NCBI RefSeq assembly: GCF_042466685.1
Contig: NZ_CP170448.1
Span: 4,030,001-4,094,000 of the forward strand
Length of the DNA stretch: 64,000 nucleotides
Source: Vreelandella sp042466685
GTDB lineage: Bacteria; Pseudomonadota; Gammaproteobacteria; Pseudomonadales; Halomonadaceae
Direction of reading: 5' to 3'
This document shows positions 43,363 through 49,987 of this stretch, one piece after another; the first letter of the stretch is position 1, and each line of letters opens with the position of its first letter. A program made the translations under genes and the position numbers. Below the pieces are notes generated by a model. That model worked only from the letters and a program-made list of their open reading frames with translations. It was not told where the DNA came from and made no database searches.

Positions 43363-45042
43363 ATGTCTAAGCCCGCCCCTACGCTACACGATAAGCTCAA
43401 TCAGCTACGTGAGCGTTTTATTGAGCAGCTTCCGTCCCGCTTAGCGCAAACCGCCGAGCTGTGGCAGCAGAGCCGTACAACGAGCGAAGAGCAGGCGCGA
43501 CTCGCGCCGGAGTTGCACCGCTTCTTTCATAGCTTGAAAGGCACCGGGAGGTCGCTGGGGTTTGAGCGGCTTGCCCTGCTAGCGGATCAAGCGGAGGAGG
43601 CGCTCACTACCGTCCCCACCCGTGACGATATCGATACGTTTATTAGCCAACTGCTGCGCCAGTTGGGACGCGAACAGCAGCACCTGCGCTCCCATCACGG
43701 CCAACAGCAGGCGCTGGCGGCCGTCAACAGCTTCGAACTTACCAGTCAAATGGAGCCGCTGCGCAATCAGCGCCAGCGGTTAATTTACCTGTGCGACGAT
43801 GAGCCAGAGCAGGTCGATCAATTGATCCATCACTTACGCTGCTTCGGTCATGACGTTGTTCAGTTTATCGATACTGAAACATTTTTTAACGCCGTGCTCA
43901 CTCGTCGCCCGGACGCGGTGATCATGGATGTGCAGTTCCCCCAGGGCCAGACAGCAGGAACTGAAACCCTGACCAGCTTGAACAAACTCACCGGCCAACC
44001 ACTTCCCGCCATCGTTCTGTCGGCCCACAGCGACTTTCATTCGCGCCTGAGTGCCGTTCGTGCAGGCTGCGGTGGTTACTTCACCAAGCCGGTGAAACCG
44101 CTGGATCTGATGTTAGCCGTGGATGAACTCACTGCACCAGCGGAGGAAGAGCCGTTGAAGGTGTTGGTGGTGGATGATGAGCCCGAAGCGGCTGCCTACC
44201 ACGCCTTGCTGCTTGAAGAGAGCGGTATGAGTGTTCACCAAGTGCATCATCCCGCCGATGCGCTCACGGCAATGGAGCGTTTTAGCCCCGATTTAGTGCT
44301 GGTCGATGTCTATATGCCGGTGTGTTCGGGGGAAGAGCTGGCGACGATTATTCGTCAACAGCCAGAATACCTGGGGCTACCGATTATCTATCTCTCCAGT
44401 GAAACCGACAGCCAAAAGCAGATTACCGCCATGTCTGCAGGCGTTGAAGCTTTTCTTACCAAACCCGTGCAGCCCGAAGAGCTCGTCTCTGCTGTGCGTC
44501 TGCGCGCCGAGCGCCTGCGTCTGCTGCGCTCATTGATGACCCGCGATAGCATGACCGGGCTGTATAACCATAGCACCACCACCGAGCTGATCAATAAAAC
44601 CCTCGCCCAGGCCCACCGTGATAATAGCCAGCACGCCATGGTGATGATCGATATCGATCACTTTAAAGAGGTTAACGACACCCACGGCCACTTGGCGGGC
44701 GATCAGGTGATTATTACCTTGGCGAGGCTATTAAAAAGCCGCCTGCGGTTATCTGATATTATTGGCCGCTACGGCGGTGAAGAGTTTGTTGTGCTGCTGA
44801 AAGGCATCAGCGCAGAGAAAGCCGCTGCATTAATCGACAGCCTGCGTGAGGATTTTGCGCTGGTTGATTTTCACGCCGGTGACGTTCGCTTTCGCTGTAC
44901 TTTCAGTGCAGGCATCAGCCGCTTCCCCGCGCAGCTCTCTACCGAGTCGCTGCGTTTAAGCGCTGACCAAGCGCTCTACCGGGCTAAACACCAAGGGCGC
45001 AATCAGATAGTGATATCAACGGAGCTAGCCGATGAGCGCTGA
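43363..45042 (+). CDS. Diguanylate cyclase response regulator, HPt-REC-REC-GGDEF
   Basis: The 559-residue protein has an HPt domain first (phospho-His in RFFHSLKGTGRSLGF, about residue 50). A receiver follows (about 140-260; LCDDEP, VIMDVQFP, FTKPVKP), then a second receiver (about 267-385; LVVDDEP, LVLVDVYMP, LTKPVQP). The C-terminal GGDEF domain (about 395-555) carries DIDHFKEVNDTHGH and RYGGEEFVVL, with RLSD as a probable I-site. All phosphorylation residues look intact. It is the likely output of the chemosensory cluster, comparable to WspR but with two extra modules. It overlaps the next gene by 11 bp. Confidence 0.92.
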   Translation: MSKPAPTLHDKLNQLRERFIEQLPSRLAQTAELWQQSRTTSEEQARLAPELHRFFHSLKGTGRSLGFERLALLADQAEEALTTVPTRDDIDTFISQLLRQLGREQQHLRSHHGQQQALAAVNSFELTSQMEPLRNQRQRLIYLCDDEPEQVDQLIHHLRCFGHDVVQFIDTETFFNAVLTRRPDAVIMDVQFPQGQTAGTETLTSLNKLTGQPLPAIVLSAHSDFHSRLSAVRAGCGGYFTKPVKPLDLMLAVDELTAPAEEEPLKVLVVDDEPEAAAYHALLLEESGMSVHQVHHPADALTAMERFSPDLVLVDVYMPVCSGEELATIIRQQPEYLGLPIIYLSSETDSQKQITAMSAGVEAFLTKPVQPEELVSAVRLRAERLRLLRSLMTRDSMTGLYNHSTTTELINKTLAQAHRDNSQHAMVMIDIDHFKEVNDTHGHLAGDQVIITLARLLKSRLRLSDIIGRYGGEEFVVLLKGISAEKAAALIDSLREDFALVDFHAGDVRFRCTFSAGISRFPAQLSTESLRLSADQALYRAKHQGRNQIVISTELADER

Positions 45043-45592
45043 ATATCCACGTGACGGCGAAGCGAATGACCGGCCGTTCACCACCCAGACCCTGGAGGAG
45101 GCGTTAGCGGCAAGTGACGACCTCGAGACCGTGGTGGATGTTGATGAGCCCACCCAGCAGTTAGTGCTCTTTCGGCTCAATGACCAGCAGTTTGCGCTAC
45201 CCGGCAGCGCGGTGAGTGAAATTTTACCCAGCGATCAGCCCGTCTATTATGTCCCTGGGCTGCCCACCTCTACCGAGGGCGTGCTGCACCTGCGGGGCAA
45301 AATTGAGTCCGTTGTTAGCTTGCATCAACTGCTCGGTTTACCCAAGCAGGAAGGCACCCCCCAGGGTATGATTTTATTAGTCCGTGCGGCGGGGATGACG
45401 AGTGGCGTACGTATTGAGCAACTTGACGATGTCTGTGAGGTTGCCCAAAGTATGCTGCAAGCGCCTCCTGAAACGCTTCATCCCGCGCTGCGCCCTTATG
45501 TCAGTGCACTATGGCAGATAGATGAGCGCCATGCGCTTGCCCTGCTTGACCCAGAGGCACTGTTCGATGCCTACCAACAGGGGCTGGGCTAA
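45032..45592 (+). CDS. cheW: CheW-like coupling protein
   Basis: The 186-residue protein has a 40-residue acidic N-terminal extension and then a CheW domain: QLVLFRLNDQQFALPGSAVSEIL, GVLHLRGKIESVVSLHQLLGLP and the ALLDPEALF end. CheW links receptors to the CheA kinase. The start overlaps the cyclase gene by 11 bp, which indicates coupled translation. Confidence 0.9.
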   Translation: MSAEYPRDGEANDRPFTTQTLEEALAASDDLETVVDVDEPTQQLVLFRLNDQQFALPGSAVSEILPSDQPVYYVPGLPTSTEGVLHLRGKIESVVSLHQLLGLPKQEGTPQGMILLVRAAGMTSGVRIEQLDDVCEVAQSMLQAPPETLHPALRPYVSALWQIDERHALALLDPEALFDAYQQGLG

Positions 45593-45593
45593 A

Positions 45594-46004
45594 GTGCTCC
45601 AACAGAGAGACCATAATGAGCAGCCCAAGGTCGCCTTGGTGCTGTTTGGCGTAGGGCCTTACCGAGCGGCCCTGGAAGCATGCCATGTGCTTGCCATGAC
45701 CGATCATCCCACGACAACGCTCACTGCCAATGCTCAAACACTGCTCTACGAAAGCAGCGACCACGCCTCCCCGCCTAGTCGCTGGCTCACCCTGCGCGAC
45801 GCACAAGCAACCACTAGTGAGAAAAACAGCACTTGGCAACTCGGCGTCAGCGGTGACATTATGCTTCAGCAACTGTCGGCCAATACGCTCTACCCGCTAC
45901 CTAAACTGCTGCTTTCTCGCCGTTTTTCAACGGCGCTATGCGGCTTAACCTTCGACCAGCAGCAGCTAGTACTGCTACTCGATGCCCGCAAGCTTAATCC
46001 TTAG
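45594..46004 (+). CDS. Divergent CheW-like protein
   Basis: From a GTG one base after the CheW stop, this frame encodes 136 residues. VALVLFGVGPYRAALEACHVLAM and TLYPLPKLLLSRRFSTALCGL with QLVLLLDARKL recall the strands of a shortened CheW domain, but similarity is weak. WspB and WspD give Wsp systems two CheW proteins, so a second coupling protein is expected here. The start codon and function are uncertain. It ends the cluster, 20 bp from the convergent moeA stop. Confidence 0.6.
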   Translation: MLQQRDHNEQPKVALVLFGVGPYRAALEACHVLAMTDHPTTTLTANAQTLLYESSDHASPPSRWLTLRDAQATTSEKNSTWQLGVSGDIMLQQLSANTLYPLPKLLLSRRFSTALCGLTFDQQQLVLLLDARKLNP

Positions 46005-46023
46005 CTTTCTCATGCCCCCACGC

Positions 46024-47229
46024 TTAGCCAGCCAACCATAAACAGCGGATGTTATCGCCCACCGTGACGTCGCTATTGGCCGGAATCACTGCAAAAGCAT
46101 CGGCGTTAATACAGGATGAAAGCACGCCGGAATTCTGGTCATCAAAGGCCGTCGCCGTTATGCCGTTAGGCGTGAACTGAAGCGTTACACGCATATAGTG
46201 CTCACGCGGGCCGGTAGAGGTAGCAAACCCAGCTTGCGCGGTCACCGCTGGCAGTGATGTTAGCGCCGGACAGCCCAGCATGGTGCCCAGCAAGGGGCGC
46301 ACAAATAGCCATGCACCAACAAACCCCGAGACCGGATTGCCTGGCAGACCGATAAACCGTGCCTGACTGCCATCATCGCGCGGCAAACGACCCAGTGCTA
46401 GCGGCTTACCAGGACGGATCGCCAGCTTCCACATATCGAGCTGACCAATCGCTTCCAGCGCGGCCTTGACATGATCCTCTTCGCCGACGCTGACACCGCC
46501 AGTGGTCACCACCAAGTCTGCCTCAGCAGCAGCGGCCGTTAACAGTGCCACGGTGCGGGTGTAATCATCCGGTACGCTAACGGTACTCACCACTTCCGCG
46601 CCAAAGTTCTCTAACAGGCGCCTAAGCATCGGTCGGTTTGAGTTGTACAGCTGCCCAGGCTTGAGCGGGGTGCCCGGATCGATAATCTCATCGCCCGTCG
46701 AGAGCAGCGCTACCCGGGGCCGACGGCGCACACTCACATAGGTAACACCTTGACCTGCCAAGTGGCCAAGAGCCGCCGCTTCGAGCCGCTCACCGGCATT
46801 TAACAACACAGAGCCGCTTTTCACATCACGCCCCTGGCGACGAACGTTATCACCCGCTGGAATATCCGCAGGCATTAGCGCACGCTCACCATCGATCTCT
46901 ACACGCTCCTGCATCACCACGCAGTCGGCGCCAGCGGGAATCTCCCCGCCGGTAAAAATACGCGCACAACTGCCTGGCGCAAGCGCTTCAGCCTGGGTAC
47001 CAGCAGCAATGCGTTGACTTACCGGCAGCCACTGCCCGGCATCGGAGGCACGCAAAACGTAGCCGTCCATGGCGCTATTATCGAACGGCGGCACGTCCAA
47101 CTGCGCGGTGACGGCCTCGGCCAACACACGCCCCCCGGCCACTTCCAGTGGAACACACTCTGTATCGAGGGCGCTGACGTCTGCCAGTAGCGCTTCAAGC
47201 GCGGCGGATATCGGCTGCAAATCAGCCAT
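46024..47229 (-). CDS. moeA: Molybdopterin molybdenumtransferase MoeA (paralogue 1)
   Basis: MoeA inserts molybdate into adenylated molybdopterin. This 401-residue protein has the four-domain MoeA layout: PPFDNSAMDGYVLR, FTGGEIPAGADCVVMQE, STGDEIIDPG, VTTGGVSVGEEDHVK, FIGLPGNPVSGFVGAWLF. It keeps the Asp of FDNSAMDG but has GRD where E. coli MoeA has GED. A second, different MoeA lies at 58382-59653. It overlaps moaB by 8 bp in a DUF1244-moaB-moeA operon. Confidence 0.94.
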   Translation of the reverse strand: MADLQPISAALEALLADVSALDTECVPLEVAGGRVLAEAVTAQLDVPPFDNSAMDGYVLRASDAGQWLPVSQRIAAGTQAEALAPGSCARIFTGGEIPAGADCVVMQERVEIDGERALMPADIPAGDNVRRQGRDVKSGSVLLNAGERLEAAALGHLAGQGVTYVSVRRRPRVALLSTGDEIIDPGTPLKPGQLYNSNRPMLRRLLENFGAEVVSTVSVPDDYTRTVALLTAAAAEADLVVTTGGVSVGEEDHVKAALEAIGQLDMWKLAIRPGKPLALGRLPRDDGSQARFIGLPGNPVSGFVGAWLFVRPLLGTMLGCPALTSLPAVTAQAGFATSTGPREHYMRVTLQFTPNGITATAFDDQNSGVLSSCINADAFAVIPANSDVTVGDNIRCLWLAG

Positions 47230-47749
47230 GCTGCCCCCGGCCTGGGATAACCAGGTTGGCGAAGTTGCAGGGTTTGTGACGGCTATCCAACTGCTCGGCC
47301 AGAATGCCGTCCCACCCGGTGCGGCAGGCGCCGGTTGAGCCGGGCAGGCAGAACACTACCGTGGCGTTTGCTAAGCCGCCGAGGCAGCGGCTCTGAATGG
47401 TCGAGCTGCCAATTTCCTCACCGCTGAGCTGGCGAAAGCGTTCACCAAAGCCTTCAATACGCTTATCCAACAGCACCGAGATGGCTTCCGGCGTGGAGTC
47501 GCGGCCAGTAAAGCCGGTGCCGCCGGTGGTGATCACTACCTGTACTTCCGTATCGGCGATCCAGTTGGCGACCACCGCACGAATGCGGTAGACATCGTCA
47601 GGCACTATGCGCTTTTCAACGAGAGTATGACCGGCGCTGGTTAGCCGCTCGACCAACGCCTGACCGCTGCGATCCGTCTCTTCCGTGCGGGTATCAGAGA
47701 CAGTGAGGACGGCTATGTTGAGGGGCACCATTGGCTCACTCATCGACAT
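47222..47749 (-). CDS. moaB: Molybdopterin adenylyltransferase family protein MoaB
   Basis: The 175-residue protein matches MoaB/MogA, which adenylates molybdopterin before metal insertion. ITTGGTGFTGRDSTPEAI and FRQLSGEEIGSSTIQSR are the substrate-binding loops, and FCLPGSTGACRTGWDGIL closes the site. I start it at the ATG at 47749, which overlaps the stop of the upstream gene (TGATG) and follows AAGGG; an ATG at 47743 is possible. It is followed by moeA in the same operon. Confidence 0.92.
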   Translation of the reverse strand: MSMSEPMVPLNIAVLTVSDTRTEETDRSGQALVERLTSAGHTLVEKRIVPDDVYRIRAVVANWIADTEVQVVITTGGTGFTGRDSTPEAISVLLDKRIEGFGERFRQLSGEEIGSSTIQSRCLGGLANATVVFCLPGSTGACRTGWDGILAEQLDSRHKPCNFANLVIPGRGQHG

Positions 47750-48081
47750 CACCCTTGTTTGGCTGCTTTCTTTTTGGCGTGATGCGCTTCCCAAGCGGCC
47801 ATCTGCTCCGGCGTGGCGGGGGGCTGGTAAAGCTCTTTCCATTCGCTGTAAGGCATACCGTAAACGTACTCACGCGCCTCTTCGTAGCTGAGGCTTTCAT
47901 CCCGCGCTTCAGCGGCGCTAACCAGCCATTTCGATAAGCAGTTGCGGCAGAAGTCCGCCAGAATCATCAGATCGATATTCTGGACATCTTTGTTATCGTC
48001 CAGATGCTGTAGCAAACGCCGAAACGCGGCGGCTTCAAGCTCGGTGCGCGTGGTTGGGTCTAACTCATCAAACGCTGACAT
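47749..48081 (-). CDS. DUF1244-family protein
   Basis: This 110-residue protein is conserved in proteobacteria as DUF1244. It contains FRRLLQHLDDNKDVQNIDLM, FCRNCLSKWLV with a Cys pair, and YGMPYSEWKELYQ, followed by a basic Ala/Lys tail. Function is unknown. I use the ATG at 48081, preceded by AGAGGA. Coupling to moaB places it with molybdenum cofactor genes, though this may be chance. Confidence 0.85.
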   Translation of the reverse strand: MSAFDELDPTTRTELEAAAFRRLLQHLDDNKDVQNIDLMILADFCRNCLSKWLVSAAEARDESLSYEEAREYVYGMPYSEWKELYQPPATPEQMAAWEAHHAKKKAAKQG

Positions 48082-48134
48082 AACCGTTCCTCTCATACAT
48101 GGCTTGGGTTATTGAATAACTTAAGGTGAAGCAT

Positions 48135-48164
48135 AACAAAAGACACCGCCTAAAGGCGGTGTCT
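48135..48164 (-). terminator. Rho-independent terminator of the formate dehydrogenase operon
   Basis: On the minus strand AGACACCGCC-TTTA-GGCGGTGTCT is a perfect 10-bp stem followed by TTTGTT. It lies just after the cytochrome subunit gene and before the DUF1244-moaB-moeA unit. Confidence 0.9.
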
Positions 48165-48184
48165 TAGCGACCATTAAGTGCTTA

Positions 48185-49285
48185 TTAACTGGTGCGCGTT
48201 GCCGACGGTTCACTGCTGCCGCCAGACGACTTACGAGCGGCCACCTCTTCTTCCGTTAGCGTTTGGTCTTTGACCTCTTCGTACCAAAGATTGTGGTGCT
48301 CTTTGGCCCAGGTCTCATCCACATAGCCCGTGGTCATACCCTCTAGCGCACCTTCAGTACCCAGTGTGCCGATATAGATATGCCCGAGGGAAACCGCCGT
48401 AAGCCCCAAGGCCCCCACAGCGTGAATAATATTGGCCCACTGCATGGTGTCACGGCTCTGGTCAAAATTGGGGAAGTCGAGCACAAAACCGCTGGCGACC
48501 ACGAGGATGCCCACCGTCGCTAACAGCCAGTACCAGGCTTTTTCGCCACCGTTGGCAAAGCCTGCATCCACATGCTTTTTGCCAATCATACCGCCGCCTT
48601 TCTTAAACCAGACGAGATCGTGTTTCTTGGGAATATTGTCTTTGATCAAGCTGACCAGCAGGATCACTAACAGAATGCCAAAGATCGGCCCCAGGTAGTT
48701 ATGCAGCACTTTTGTCGCCGCAATCATCCATGCCCAAACCCCATCACCAAACAGGGGACGGAACACGAACTTACCGAACAGCAGCGTCATTCCAGTCAGC
48801 GCCAGCACAATAAAGAGCGTCGCTACCGTCCAGTGCAGCGCGCGCTTCATGAGCGTCCAACGCAAAAGCAGGCGACCCGTGCGCGGTTGCTCAAGCTCCT
48901 TACGCCCGACAATGAAGTAGAACAGCGCGATCAGCGCCGCCATGCCAAATACCGCAATCAAGCCAAAGGGTGATACCCAGCGGTTGCGAATCTGCCGCCA
49001 GGTTTCACCACTTGAATTGATCAGGCTGTAGTTACTGTCAGCGCGTGAATCGCGGTAGTTGGGCCCGGTTTCTCCACTGCGCACCTGGCGCCACTGGTCG
49101 GCGGTAATGCCGGGGGCAGCAGTGGTCATCTCACGGTCAGGATCCGCTTGGGCAACGGCCACTTGCGTGAAGCCGAGGCTGAGCACCAGAGCAAGCGTCA
49201 CCAACATAAAGCGCCAAATGCTCAGGGCGAGCCCTTTACCTGAGTGCGGCGCCCTGCCGGGCGCCTGTGCAGTCAACAGGTTCAT
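48185..49285 (-). CDS. fdhC: Formate dehydrogenase cytochrome b (gamma) subunit
   Basis: The 366-residue protein anchors the formate dehydrogenase in the inner membrane and passes electrons to quinone. An N-terminal hydrophobic signal-like segment and a periplasmic stretch precede a helix at about 108-127. The four-helix cytochrome b core follows, with haem-ligand His candidates in LMKRALHWTVATLF, KVLHNYLGPIFG and NIIHAVGALGLTAVSLGHIYIG. A strong GGAGG site precedes the ATG. It is the last gene of the fdh operon, followed by a terminator. Confidence 0.92.
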   Translation of the reverse strand: MNLLTAQAPGRAPHSGKGLALSIWRFMLVTLALVLSLGFTQVAVAQADPDREMTTAAPGITADQWRQVRSGETGPNYRDSRADSNYSLINSSGETWRQIRNRWVSPFGLIAVFGMAALIALFYFIVGRKELEQPRTGRLLLRWTLMKRALHWTVATLFIVLALTGMTLLFGKFVFRPLFGDGVWAWMIAATKVLHNYLGPIFGILLVILLVSLIKDNIPKKHDLVWFKKGGGMIGKKHVDAGFANGGEKAWYWLLATVGILVVASGFVLDFPNFDQSRDTMQWANIIHAVGALGLTAVSLGHIYIGTLGTEGALEGMTTGYVDETWAKEHHNLWYEEVKDQTLTEEEVAARKSSGGSSEPSATRTS

Positions 49286-49296
49286 GACACGCCTCC

Positions 49297-49911
49297 TTAC
49301 CCTTTATGGGCAGCATCATAGGCTAGGTTGTCGGCACTGGCCTGAGGGTTATTGGACCAGGCGCCATCTTTGTGGCCGCGATGGACAACGCGCTGGCGGA
49401 AGATATCAGCCACGTCTTGGGCATCACCGGCCAGCAGTGCTTTGGTCGAGCACATCTCAGCACAGAGCGGTAGTTTCCCTTCAGCAATGCGATTGGAGCC
49501 GTACTTCTGGTACTCCTCTTCTTTGCTTTCGGCCGGGCCGCCCGCGCAGAAGGTGCATTTGTCCATCTTGCCACGTTCACCAAAGGCATCCTGTTGGGGA
49601 AACTGCGGGGCGCCAAACGGACAGGCGTAGAGGCAGTAGCCACAGCCGATGCAGAGATCCTTATCGTGCAGCACAATACCGTCATCGGTTTTGTAGAAGC
49701 AGTCAGTCGGGCAAACCGCCATACAGGGTGCGTCGTCACAGTGCATACAGGCCACTGAGATAGACATTTCGCTGGCTTCACCGTCGTTGAGCGTGACCAC
49801 GCGGCGGCGCTGAATGCCCCACTCAACATCGTTGGCATTTTTACACGCGGTGACGCAGCCGTTGCATTCGATGCAGCGCTCGGCGTCACACATAAATTTC
49901 ATTTGAGCCAT
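49297..49911 (-). CDS. fdhB: Formate dehydrogenase iron-sulfur (beta) subunit
   Basis: This 204-residue protein carries four [4Fe-4S] clusters that wire the catalytic subunit to cytochrome b. The Cys groups are CIECNGCVTAC, CMHCDDAPCMAVCP, CIGCGYCLYACP and CTFC with a later LCAEMC. It lacks the C-terminal membrane helix of E. coli FdnH. It starts with a GGAG site and is separated from the catalytic gene by 76 bp containing a hairpin. Confidence 0.95.
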   Translation of the reverse strand: MAQMKFMCDAERCIECNGCVTACKNANDVEWGIQRRRVVTLNDGEASEMSISVACMHCDDAPCMAVCPTDCFYKTDDGIVLHDKDLCIGCGYCLYACPFGAPQFPQQDAFGERGKMDKCTFCAGGPAESKEEEYQKYGSNRIAEGKLPLCAEMCSTKALLAGDAQDVADIFRQRVVHRGHKDGAWSNNPQASADNLAYDAAHKG

Positions 49912-49928
49912 GGTGTTCTCCTCATGCC

Positions 49929-49950
49929 GGTGCGGGATGGCTCCCGCACC
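49929..49950 (-). other. Intercistronic hairpin between fdhA and fdhB
   Basis: GGTGCGGGA and TCCCGCACC are perfect 9-bp arms around a 4-base loop. There is no following T-run on the minus strand, so it is more likely an RNA-processing or stability element than a terminator. Confidence 0.6.
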
Positions 49951-49987
49951 GTCGTGCTGTCAGGTCGGTCGCGACTTTTTTCTAAGC

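Noticed and set aside
49323..49889. 188-residue minus-strand frame inside the iron-sulfur subunit gene.
   Set aside because: It is a +1 shadow of fdhB, which carries all expected Cys motifs.
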